Position numbers and translations under genes: made by a program
Assembly (NCBI RefSeq): GCF_012641265.1
Contig: NZ_JABAHZ010000001.1
Span: 868,001 to 932,000, forward strand
DNA: 64,000 bases
Direction: 5' to 3'
Source of the DNA: Chitinophaga eiseniae
GTDB taxonomy: Bacteria; Bacteroidota; Bacteroidia; Chitinophagales; Chitinophagaceae
The notes under the pieces: model-generated
Told to the model about the DNA's origin: nothing
The model's database searches: none
The model's input: the letters and a program-made list of their open reading frames with translations, nothing else
Shown: piece by piece, positions 28,295 through 36,239 of the stretch
Layout of the letters: each line of letters begins with the position of its first letter
Numbering within the stretch: position 1 is the stretch's first letter

Positions 28295-29533
28295 ATGATA
28301 CCTTCATACACGATAAGCGAAAATTCACAACATTACCTGGCGCTGGAAGAACAGTATGGTGCCCATAACTACCACCCGTTGCCCGTTGTATTGGACCGGG
28401 GAGAAGGTGTTTTTTTATGGGATGTAGACGGTAAACGTTACTACGATTTTTTATCCGGATATTCTGCAGTTAACCAGGGACATTGCCACCCTAAAATAAT
28501 TGCTACCCTGATTGCACAGGCGCAAAAGCTGACGCTTACCTCCCGTGCATTTCATAACGACCTGCTGGGAGAATATGCGCAATACATTACCAGCTACTTT
28601 GGATACGATAAGGTACTCCCGATGAATACCGGTGTGGAAGCGGTGGAAACAGCGCTGAAACTCTGCCGGCACTGGGCTTATATTGTAAAAGGAATCCCAC
28701 AGAACAAGGCGAAGATTATCGTCTGCGCCAATAACTTCCACGGACGTACGCTGAATGTGATCTCCTTCAGCACAGATCCATCGGCACGGAATAACTTTGG
28801 TCCCTTTATGCCGGGTTATGAAGTGATTCCATACAATAGCCTGACCGCACTGGAACAGGCGTTGCAGGATAAAGACGTAGCCGGTTTCCTGGTAGAACCC
28901 ATACAGGGCGAAGCCGGGGTGATGGTACCTGACGAAGGATACCTGGCCAAAGCCCGGCAGTATTGCCAGGATGCCAATGTATTGTTTATTGCAGATGAAA
29001 TACAAACAGGGCTTGCCCGTACCGGTAAAATGCTGGCCTGCGACCATGAGCAGGTACGCCCGGATATATTGATCCTTGGTAAAGCATTATCTGGCGGTAC
29101 CCTGCCTATCAGCGCGGTATTGGCCGATGACGAAATCATGCTGACCATTAAGCCTGGTGAACATGGCTCCACTTATGGCGGTAACCCCCTGGCCTGTAAG
29201 GTGGCCATCGCTTCCCTCCAGGTATTGAAGGATGAACACATGGCCGAAAATGCCGTGGCAATGGGCCAGTTACTACGCAGTGGCCTGGAAGATCTTCATT
29301 CTCCCTACATCACCACTATACGCGGAAAAGGCTTGCTCAATGCCATTGTCATTCAGCATCCGGATCCTGAAGCCGCGTGGGACCTGTGCCTGACGTTAAA
29401 AGAGAATGGCTTGCTGGCCAAACCTACCCATGGGGATAAAATACGGTTTGCGCCGCCATTGACCATCAATGCCGCACAGATTGCAGATTGTGTGCAAATC
29501 ATTCAAAAGAGCCTGGAACAGGCTTTTAGCTAG
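28295..29533 (+). CDS. rocD: Ornithine--oxo-acid transaminase
   Basis: 412 residues of class III aminotransferases. [21 protein letters not shown] (split here over residues 15-36), [16 protein letters not shown] and [14 protein letters not shown] are ornithine aminotransferase hallmarks. The PLP lysine lies in [11 protein letters not shown] near residue 262. It converts ornithine and 2-oxoglutarate to glutamate semialdehyde and glutamate. The promoter box is almost adjacent to the ATG, suggesting a leaderless transcript. Confidence 0.93.
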   Translation: MIPSYTISENSQHYLALEEQYGAHNYHPLPVVLDRGEGVFLWDVDGKRYYDFLSGYSAVNQGHCHPKIIATLIAQAQKLTLTSRAFHNDLLGEYAQYITSYFGYDKVLPMNTGVEAVETALKLCRHWAYIVKGIPQNKAKIIVCANNFHGRTLNVISFSTDPSARNNFGPFMPGYEVIPYNSLTALEQALQDKDVAGFLVEPIQGEAGVMVPDEGYLAKARQYCQDANVLFIADEIQTGLARTGKMLACDHEQVRPDILILGKALSGGTLPISAVLADDEIMLTIKPGEHGSTYGGNPLACKVAIASLQVLKDEHMAENAVAMGQLLRSGLEDLHSPYITTIRGKGLLNAIVIQHPDPEAAWDLCLTLKENGLLAKPTHGDKIRFAPPLTINAAQIADCVQIIQKSLEQAFS

Positions 29534-29544
29534 TTAATCACGGT

Positions 29545-30189
29545 ATGACTGCTTCCCATAAAGCCATCCGTAGTTCCGGATGGAAAACAGACTTTTTAAT
29601 CGGTTTTCCCGATGGACTTTTCCTGCTGTTTTTTGCCACCCAGGTAATACAGCTGTTCTCCATCAAGGTGCAAACCTTTTATACCATTCACCTGTGCCTC
29701 CTGCTGGGCGCCGGCGTACTGGTAATGTTCAGTGCTTTCCAGGCCAATAAGGGCGATCTGCAACACGACAGTCCCCTGCTATCGGATAAGGAAAGAGCCA
29801 AACTACAACAGCTCGATATCAATGCGCATACGATCACCCATATAGAGCAGGAGATGGAAAAAGATGCGCATTCCTGGGAACAGTTACTGGAGAATGAAAA
29901 AGTAAGTGAAACTTCGTTTAGCCGTTCACGTGCTATAAAGCATGGATTGCTGACTGGCTTCTTTTTTTTATTGGGAGGAACTGTATCGCTGGGGCCTTAT
30001 CTCTCTAACGAAAATTTCCCGGCAGCCTCTCAAACCAGCATCATGCTGGTTTTCCTGGGGCTTACCGTTTTTAGTTTTATCAAAGCAAGGGTCACTGCCC
30101 AACGTCCGCTTCCCGTTATTTTGCGATACTGGCTTATGGGCGCCGGGATATTAGCCGGAGCCTGGATACTTCATAAAGCTATTTTCTAA
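29545..30189 (+). CDS. Membrane protein, possibly VIT1/CCC1-like transporter family
   Basis: 214 residues with about five hydrophobic helices in two groups, separated by a charged helical region (residues 75-125, IEQEMEKDAHSWEQLLENEK). GFPDGLFLLFF in the first helix and SRAIKHGLLTGFFFLLGGTVSLGPY in the second group (split here) resemble the VIT/CCC1 iron-manganese transporter layout, including an acidic cytosolic linker that binds metal in that family. The similarity is by pattern only. It starts 11 bases after the rocD stop, so it is probably cotranscribed. Confidence 0.55.
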   Translation: MTASHKAIRSSGWKTDFLIGFPDGLFLLFFATQVIQLFSIKVQTFYTIHLCLLLGAGVLVMFSAFQANKGDLQHDSPLLSDKERAKLQQLDINAHTITHIEQEMEKDAHSWEQLLENEKVSETSFSRSRAIKHGLLTGFFFLLGGTVSLGPYLSNENFPAASQTSIMLVFLGLTVFSFIKARVTAQRPLPVILRYWLMGAGILAGAWILHKAIF

Positions 30190-30230
30190 AAAAAGGATGC
30201 CGGGAAAATATTTTCCCGGCATCCTTTTTT
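30188..30230. terminator. Bidirectional terminator
   Basis: A near-perfect palindrome centred at 30209 (arms AAAGGATGCCGGGAAAA and TTTTCCCGGCATCCTTT) with A and T tracts, between convergent genes. Confidence 0.9.
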
Positions 30231-30242
30231 ACATCATCATTA

Positions 30243-30632
30243 TCAGGAACCTTTCCCGGGCGTCCGTGTAAACAGCACGCAGCCAAAGGCCAGCAGCGCT
30301 GCTGCCAGTGAAACATACAAGGCCACTCCCGGCTGCGGGCATATTCCCATTTCACAACGCGAATACAACAGCATATTCCGAAAAGTCCAGGCTACCAGGA
30401 ATCCTACAATGAACAGGTTCATCCTGGATACCCATTTATTCTTCACCAGGAATACGATGATCGCCAACACAGAAAGAATAATACTCAGTTTACCGGGTTC
30501 TCCGTAGCTGGAGCCGGTTCCATTCATTCCTGTAAACATCAGGTGCTTGCTTTCAATGAAAGACCAAGGGAAAAAAGCACATGCAATTACCAGCAAAACT
30601 GCCAGTATACCAATAATAGCCGTCCTGGGCAT
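30243..30632 (-). CDS. Small integral membrane protein, unknown function
   Basis: 129 residues with four predicted helices (about 5-23, 48-65, 70-88 and 103-122) and a loop containing two cysteines (SRCEMGICPQPG). No family recognised. A perfect promoter box TACCTTTG lies at 30659-30652, about 20 bases upstream of the ATG, supporting expression as a single gene. Confidence 0.7.
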   Translation of the reverse strand: MPRTAIIGILAVLLVIACAFFPWSFIESKHLMFTGMNGTGSSYGEPGKLSIILSVLAIIVFLVKNKWVSRMNLFIVGFLVAWTFRNMLLYSRCEMGICPQPGVALYVSLAAALLAFGCVLFTRTPGKGS

Positions 30633-30651
30633 ACTTTTCTATTTAGGGTGG

Positions 30652-30659
30652 CAAAGGTA
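30652..30659 (-). promoter_or_regulatory. Promoter -7 box (TACCTTTG) of the small membrane protein gene
   Basis: An exact TAnnTTTG match 20 bases upstream of the start codon at 30632. Confidence 0.5.
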
Positions 30660-30669
30660 ATGCTTTTGC

Positions 30670-32832
30670 TTATTTTCCACCCGGTTCACAATGTGTCCGC
30701 AGATAATTCGTGTACAGGGTAGACAAGTGCTCAAAGGTGCCAGGTCCCTCAGATATGCTGTGGGTACGGTTAGGATAGGCCATGAACTGGAACTGCCGGT
30801 TGTACTTAATCAGTTCATTCAGCAACATTTCTGCATTCTGGTAATGCACATTATCATCACCGGTACCATGAATATAGAGCAGGTTGCCCTTCAGGTTACG
30901 CGCATAAGTGATAGGCGATCCTTTTACAAAATCTTCGCGATTCTCCTGTGGCAGGCCCATATAGCGCTCCTGGTAGATATTGTCATAGGTCAGCTCATTG
31001 CCCACCGCTGCAATGGCAATACCGGTTTTATAAATATCGGGATACTGGAATAAGAGGTTCAGCGTCATAGAACCGCCTCCGCTCCAACCCCATACTGCCA
31101 CCCGTTCCGGATCGATGAAGGAATATTTCTTCATCAGCGCCTGCGCGCCCATGGCCTGATCGCGGGCATTGATCAATCCCACTTTACGGTAGATGGATTT
31201 GCGCCATTGACGTCCTTTAGGTAATGGGGTACCGCGGTTGTCTATGGTCACATAGATATATCCATCGGCAGCCATATCGCCATCATAAAGGAAGTTGCGG
31301 CCAGCCCCAATAGCATCCAGGGAAGTAGCGCCTGCAGGTTCGCCATATACGTAGAATACCACCGGATATTTTTTTGCAGGGTCGAAGTTGGCGGGCTTGC
31401 TCATCCAGCCTGTCATGGTTACGCCATCTACAGTAGTAATATCAAAGAATTCGGGTTTGTTGGGTGCATTGCCCGCCTTGCTGATGGCGTTCATTACAGC
31501 GTTGGTGCTGCTTTTATGCGCAGGCAGTTGCAGGTTTTCATTTACAGGGTAAGTAACGGCATTGCTGAAATCATGAATGGCCCAGTTGCTGTAAGGAGAA
31601 ATTTTGTATTCATGCGTACCGGGTTGGTTAGCGGGTGTAATGCGTTCGGCTTTGCCACCAGTCAACAGTACCTTATAAAGATATTGCTGGGTAGGGTTTT
31701 CGGGAGAAGCCGCAAAATAGATGGTATTATTCGCTTCATCTATTTTGGCGATGCTGATGACATCGTAATTACCTGGCGTAAGCAGGGTAACTTTGCTGTC
31801 TTCCATATTTACATTATAAAGATGACGCCAGCCATCTTCCTCACTTACCCAGATGAAGGACTTTCCATTACGGATAAAGTCCCAGCCAGCTATATTATCG
31901 TCATCCCAGCGTGATTTCACGTCGATCCAGGCGCTGTCTTTTTCTTCATACAGGGAGCGCACTTTACCGGTAGCGGCATCGCAGAGCATCACCTTACTCT
32001 CATTTTGTTTGCGGTTGAGCTGCTGGATGATCAGCGCATTTTTGCCGGGCACCCATTCCATGCGGGGAATATAATGTTGTTGCTGATCGCCCGGAACCTG
32101 CATCCAGGTTGTTTTAGCAGTACGTATATCCGCTACGCCGATACGGCAGGCAGAGGGGCTCTCTCCCGCTTTAGGGTATTCGACCGGGACAGTGAAAGAA
32201 TAGATAGAGTCGGTATTATTGATCATGAGGAAGTCGCGGATTTTGGTAGCATCGATCTGCCAGTAGGCAATCTGTTTACCATCGGGGCTCCAGCGGAATC
32301 CATCGCGGCATCCAAATTCTTCTTCATAAGCCCAGTCGAAAGTACCATTAATGAAACGGCGGGTACCATCGGTGGTCAGCGCGGTGGTATTTCCGCTCTG
32401 TAAGTCTTCCACGAAAATGTTATGTTCGCTTACATAGGCGGCTTTAGTGCCATCTGGCGACAGTTTCGCGAACATCAGGGAAGATGCCGGTTTACCTTTT
32501 CCCAGCTGTTGCAGCTTACCTGTAGCGATATCCAGCACCCAGTAGTCGCCCCTGGTTTCATAGCGCCATACTTTTTTTGCATTGGTGTAGAGCAGCAATT
32601 TCTTTTCATCTGCTGAAAAATAGAAATCCCTGATGGGGAGGCCATTAAAGGCGGCTGCGGGGACTTTTACTGTGGCGGTTGCGCCTGATAGAGGATAGAC
32701 TTCGATGCCTGCCGGGGTTGCCTTGAAATAAGCTTGTCCATCATGGCTCCAACGGACACCTTTTCCGGGCTGAGCCTGCATGGGCAGGCAATACAGCACT
32801 ACTAAAACAATTAATAAGGTTAGTTGCTTCAT
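30670..32832 (-). CDS. Secreted S9-family (DPP-IV-like) prolyl oligopeptidase
   Basis: 720 residues with a signal peptide (LLIVLVVLYCLPMQAQ). The first 450 residues are the DPP-IV-type beta-propeller. The C-terminal alpha/beta hydrolase carries WGWSGGGS (Ser near 584), HGTGDDNVH (Asp near 659) and RTHSISEG (His near 691). The propeller contains the paired-Glu type motif DWAYEEEFGCRDGFRWSPDG (split in two) used by DPP-IV to fix the substrate amino terminus. It removes X-Pro or X-Ala dipeptides from peptides in the periplasm. A near-consensus TACCATTG lies about 25 bases upstream. Confidence 0.93.
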   Translation of the reverse strand: MKQLTLLIVLVVLYCLPMQAQPGKGVRWSHDGQAYFKATPAGIEVYPLSGATATVKVPAAAFNGLPIRDFYFSADEKKLLLYTNAKKVWRYETRGDYWVLDIATGKLQQLGKGKPASSLMFAKLSPDGTKAAYVSEHNIFVEDLQSGNTTALTTDGTRRFINGTFDWAYEEEFGCRDGFRWSPDGKQIAYWQIDATKIRDFLMINNTDSIYSFTVPVEYPKAGESPSACRIGVADIRTAKTTWMQVPGDQQQHYIPRMEWVPGKNALIIQQLNRKQNESKVMLCDAATGKVRSLYEEKDSAWIDVKSRWDDDNIAGWDFIRNGKSFIWVSEEDGWRHLYNVNMEDSKVTLLTPGNYDVISIAKIDEANNTIYFAASPENPTQQYLYKVLLTGGKAERITPANQPGTHEYKISPYSNWAIHDFSNAVTYPVNENLQLPAHKSSTNAVMNAISKAGNAPNKPEFFDITTVDGVTMTGWMSKPANFDPAKKYPVVFYVYGEPAGATSLDAIGAGRNFLYDGDMAADGYIYVTIDNRGTPLPKGRQWRKSIYRKVGLINARDQAMGAQALMKKYSFIDPERVAVWGWSGGGSMTLNLLFQYPDIYKTGIAIAAVGNELTYDNIYQERYMGLPQENREDFVKGSPITYARNLKGNLLYIHGTGDDNVHYQNAEMLLNELIKYNRQFQFMAYPNRTHSISEGPGTFEHLSTLYTNYLRTHCEPGGK

Positions 32833-33056
32833 TATTCTATAATAATATGAAGTGCAATGGTAGCTAAATTATAACGGAAAAAAAATGAACAATGTGGGAA
32901 TGGTATTGTTGTAGTGGCGGGTGGTTAACTTGGAAAGATATTATTTATTTCATCTTTTTTCTTTTTTGTGGATAAAAATCCCCCTTTAGTTGGAATAAAA
33001 CAATTTCTTTTTTTCTATTTTTATGCCCAGATTTAATAATTAAATAATGAAAACCA

Positions 33057-33080
33057 ACTGATTAGATAATACTAATCAGT
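33057..33080. promoter_or_regulatory. Perfect 9-bp inverted repeat upstream of the gene at 33109
   Basis: ACTGATTAG (33057-33065), six bases, CTAATCAGT (33072-33080). A further ACTAATC half-site follows. Spacing and symmetry suit a dimeric repressor site. Confidence 0.5.
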
Positions 33081-33108
33081 ATAACTAATCCTGGAAAAAC
33101 CATCAGTT

Positions 33109-33366
33109 ATGATACAGATTGCCTTATCTTATAAAAACCGTGAATACCGGCATTTTGAAGATAGTTCACTCGCCCAGATTGCGGAAACCACGCGAAAATT
33201 GTTGAGTGCATTGCTGGAAGATATTTACGACCTCGTCACCAAAGAAGCCGGACGCTTTCTTATCTACCTCGATCATCATCCTAAAATTGAAGTGGTGGGA
33301 TTCAGTCACGATCTCCGCAACCAGATTGAGCGTACTTTACGCGGTGAGTCGGCGTATGACTATTGA
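33109..33366 (+). CDS. Small protein of unknown function
   Basis: 85 residues, soluble, mixed alpha and beta: MIQIALSYKNREYRHFEDSS, then a helix (LAQIAETTRKLLSALLEDIY), then FLIYLDHHPKIEVVGF. No family recognised. It is preceded by a perfect inverted repeat at 33057-33080. The TRIC gene starts 70 bases downstream on the same strand. Confidence 0.6.
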   Translation: MIQIALSYKNREYRHFEDSSLAQIAETTRKLLSALLEDIYDLVTKEAGRFLIYLDHHPKIEVVGFSHDLRNQIERTLRGESAYDY

Positions 33367-33403
33367 TAACGTATTAAAAAAAATGTTCCTACAGCCAAAG
33401 TAT

Positions 33404-33432
33404 CCTTATCTTCGACCGCAAATCAGATAAGG
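33404..33432 (+). promoter_or_regulatory. Inverted repeat directly before the TRIC gene start
   Basis: CCTTATCT (33404-33411) and AGATAAGG (33425-33432) are perfect complements, ending three bases before the ATG at 33436. Base pairing would hide the purine-rich AAGGAG next to the start codon. Confidence 0.45.
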
Positions 33433-33435
33433 AGA

Positions 33436-34050
33436 ATGCAGCTCACCTTTATTCAGGTACTGGAACTACTCGGTACATTCGCATTTGCTGTTTCAGGAGC
33501 AACAGCCGCCATTAATAAATCTTACGATGTTATAGGATTACTGGCGCTGGCATTTATTACAGCCATTGGAGGCGGAACCATACGCGATTTACTCATTGGT
33601 GCTACGCCGGTAGCCTGGATGACCGATGAGCTTAGCAATACGGCCATTATCGTAGCTGCACTGATAGCCGCTGTATTCTTCTCCTATGTTAAAAAGTTGA
33701 CGCGTTTACTCAGCACGTTTGATGCTATCGGGCTTGGTATGTTCACCATTACCGGTATCAACAAAGGGTTGGCTGCGGGCTTACCTATGCCGGTATGCGT
33801 AGCCCTGGGGGTAATAACGGGTACTTTTGGCGGCTTATTACGCGATGTTATCTGCGGCGAGCAGCCTATACTTTTCACGCGGGAAATCTATGCGGCAGCT
33901 TCGCTGGCCGGTGGGATCCTCTACCTGGTAGCCGGCCACTACACTGGTATTCCGGGCGATATTGTACAGAGTATAGCCGTTAGCGTTATAGTAACGATAC
34001 GACTGGTCAGCCTGCGCCACAACTGGCAGTTACCCCGCATGCGGGCTTAG
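33436..34050 (+). CDS. Trimeric intracellular cation channel (TRIC, UPF0126) family protein
   Basis: 204 residues with seven helices arranged as two three-helix repeats plus one. Each repeat carries the glycine-rich TRIC signature: GGGTIRDLLIG near residue 50 and GGLLRDVICGEQP near residue 137. Bacterial TRIC proteins form trimeric potassium-permeable channels in the plasma membrane. This may be cotranscribed with the small gene before it and the MarC gene after it. Confidence 0.9.
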   Translation: MQLTFIQVLELLGTFAFAVSGATAAINKSYDVIGLLALAFITAIGGGTIRDLLIGATPVAWMTDELSNTAIIVAALIAAVFFSYVKKLTRLLSTFDAIGLGMFTITGINKGLAAGLPMPVCVALGVITGTFGGLLRDVICGEQPILFTREIYAAASLAGGILYLVAGHYTGIPGDIVQSIAVSVIVTIRLVSLRHNWQLPRMRA

Positions 34051-34108
34051 TTTCCCACAATAGCTAAATGGATGTGTGCCGGTAAATAAATTTCATTATA
34101 TTGCTGAT

Positions 34109-34756
34109 ATGATGACTTTATTTGATAACTACATTGCGTTTGCTACTACTGTGTTCATGGGGCTGCTGGCCATTGTGAACCCTATTTCGGCCATCCCTGT
34201 TTTCATGGAGCTCACGTCTCATATGGATAAGAAAGCCAAGCGCAATATAGCTACCAAGTCGGTGTTAGTGGCGTTTTGTATTATTCTTGTTTTCAGTGTG
34301 GCGGGTAAACTGATATTCCATGTATTCGGTATTACACTGGCGGCATTGCGCGTTACAGGTGGTATCCTGGTATTTGTGATCGGGTATGAAATGGTGCGGG
34401 GAGATAAGGAAAGCAAATCCGAAAACGCAAAGCTGGGCGCACAGCCCATAAAAGCCGACCAGGGTATCAGCATCGCCATTACTCCCCTGGCCATGCCGCT
34501 GCTGGCAGGACCTGGCGCGATCACCACCTCTATGAGTTATTCTGCTGCAAAAGACCTCACCCATCTGGCCATTGTAATAGCCATTTATGCCTTTATATGT
34601 TACATCACCTATCTCCTCTTTATTGCCGGTGAGCGGATTGTAAAAGTAATCGGCACCAACGTGATGATGGTGATCACCAAAATGATGGGGCTTATCCTCG
34701 CCGTAATCGGTGTCCAGATGCTCGCCCTGGGCCTCCGCGAACTTTTCAACTTTTAG
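34109..34756 (+). CDS. marC: MarC family integral membrane protein
   Basis: About 215 residues with six hydrophobic helices. FMGLLAIVNPISAIPVFMEL near the N-terminus and ITPLAMPLLAGPGAITT in the middle are the conserved MarC repeats. Function is unsettled (once thought to affect multiple antibiotic resistance). ATG 34109 was preferred over an in-frame GTG at 34076. It follows the TRIC gene by 58 bases. Confidence 0.88.
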   Translation: MMTLFDNYIAFATTVFMGLLAIVNPISAIPVFMELTSHMDKKAKRNIATKSVLVAFCIILVFSVAGKLIFHVFGITLAALRVTGGILVFVIGYEMVRGDKESKSENAKLGAQPIKADQGISIAITPLAMPLLAGPGAITTSMSYSAAKDLTHLAIVIAIYAFICYITYLLFIAGERIVKVIGTNVMMVITKMMGLILAVIGVQMLALGLRELFNF

Positions 34757-35085
34757 TATATTTTCTTCAACAATTTCAAATCCTTTCGTGTTATTAATCT
34801 AAACAGCGAAACAGAAACGTATTTAGGTAGGTAAGAACACCACAGACGGCCATCATCCTGCGTTAAACGCTATGGTTGCCCAACAGCATGAGGCAAAATC
34901 CAAGTTTATCTTTTCCCGCTGGGAGCCCCATGGCACGCAAATGCGTGGTGGCATGCTATTGCCTGCTTTAACATTTTTTTTTAGTTGAACAACAGGTAAA
35001 TCCGTTATTGATTACTAGGTGGATGTTATTTGTTCTCTTTTTTTAATAAGAACATAAAAAATCAATATAGACGGAACAGTTAGCA
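34757..35085. other. Non-coding gap after marC
   Basis: About 330 bases with no convincing gene. The only ORF worth naming is a 38-codon plus-strand frame at 34872-34988 (begins MVAQQHEAKS, ends LTFFFS). Local hairpins include CACGCA/TGCGTG (34934-34947) and GCGTT/AACGC (34860-34870). No TAnnTTTG box was found. Confidence 0.5.
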
Positions 35086-35122
35086 GAAAAACCGTCCCGA
35101 ATCATCGGGACGGTCGTTTTTT
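35086..35122. terminator. Bidirectional terminator before the RND efflux operon end
   Basis: ACCGTCCCGA (35091-35100), four bases, TCGGGACGGT (35105-35114), with A and T runs on both sides. Confidence 0.85.
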
Positions 35123-35140
35123 GCATTCATCCCCCAGGTG

Positions 35141-36235
35141 CTAAGGCACACGTACCCCGTCTTTGATCTCATCCGTAGCATTAGTAATTACCTGGTCGCT
35201 TGCCTCCAGGTGACCAAATACCTCAGTAGAATCGTTGTGATGGTTGCCTTCTTCTACATCTACCCACCTGGTATAATGATCTTTTACCGCTACTACATAC
35301 TTTCGCTCAGTCGACATCACCACTGCACTGGAAGGTACCAGCATGGCCTGCGCAGAGCCCTGCAGGGGCAAAAGAACTTCTGCATACATACCTGCCTTCA
35401 GCAAATGGCTGGCATTCTGCACATCAATTTCCACCGCTTCCGAACGGTATTTATCGTTCAGTGTGCCCGCCTGGCGGGAGATAGCGCCCTGGAAATGCTT
35501 TCCGGGGATAGCGTCCACATCAAAAGCAATCTGCGACTGCTGTGCCAATTGTGCGCTGTACATTTCAGGCACCTGTAATATCAGCCTCAGCTTATCTTCC
35601 TGTTCCAGCATCAGCATGGGCTTGTCATCTACCTTGGTATCCGGCCCCACCAATGCCCCCGGATGGATGTTACGTTCTGTAATTACACCATCGAATGGCG
35701 CTGTTACCGTGAGGTAGCTTTTATTAACTTCCTGGGCGCGAAAGTTGGCCTGTTCACTGTTCATCAGCGCGCTATCGGCCAGCATGCGGGCTTTGGCCAG
35801 CTCCAGGTCGTGTGCCGAAATAGTACCCGGCTCTTTACTCACCGCCAGTGTACGCTCGTAGTTGTCTTTACTGGAAGCGAACATAGCCGCAGCCTGCAGG
35901 TATTTGGATTTGGCAGCATAGTACTGTTGTTCTACCTCCGGCGCTTCCAGTATCAGCAGCACCTGGCCTTTCCTTACTTTGCTACCGCGGTCTACCGCAA
36001 TACTTTTTACAAAACCATTGATCCTTGGGTAGATACTTACCTTCTGAAAAGCCGCCAAAGCCCCGGGCAGGCGAATACTTCCTTCCAGCGGGCGTTGTAC
36101 CACCGTTGCCAGGGTGTATTGGTGTTCACTGTTATGGGTAATTGCTTTTTTATCCGTCATGGCAGCGGAGTTGCAGGCCGCCAAACCGGTAATGACGCTT
36201 AATGCTGACAAATAATATTTATAGTGCTTCATCAT
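35141..36235 (-). CDS. RND efflux periplasmic adaptor (membrane fusion protein), lipoprotein
   Basis: 364 residues with the lipobox GLAAC (Cys near 21). The lipoyl half-motif GFVKSIAVDRGSKVRKGQVL lies near residues 75-94, followed by an alpha-hairpin (residues 105-165) and the second lipoyl half (LTVTAPFDGVITERN). It links the inner-membrane pump to the outer-membrane channel. It is the last gene of the tolC-pump-adaptor operon; four bases separate it from the pump gene. Confidence 0.92.
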   Translation of the reverse strand: MMKHYKYYLSALSVITGLAACNSAAMTDKKAITHNSEHQYTLATVVQRPLEGSIRLPGALAAFQKVSIYPRINGFVKSIAVDRGSKVRKGQVLLILEAPEVEQQYYAAKSKYLQAAAMFASSKDNYERTLAVSKEPGTISAHDLELAKARMLADSALMNSEQANFRAQEVNKSYLTVTAPFDGVITERNIHPGALVGPDTKVDDKPMLMLEQEDKLRLILQVPEMYSAQLAQQSQIAFDVDAIPGKHFQGAISRQAGTLNDKYRSEAVEIDVQNASHLLKAGMYAEVLLPLQGSAQAMLVPSSAVVMSTERKYVVAVKDHYTRWVDVEEGNHHNDSTEVFGHLEASDQVITNATDEIKDGVRVP

Positions 36236-36239
36236 TTTT

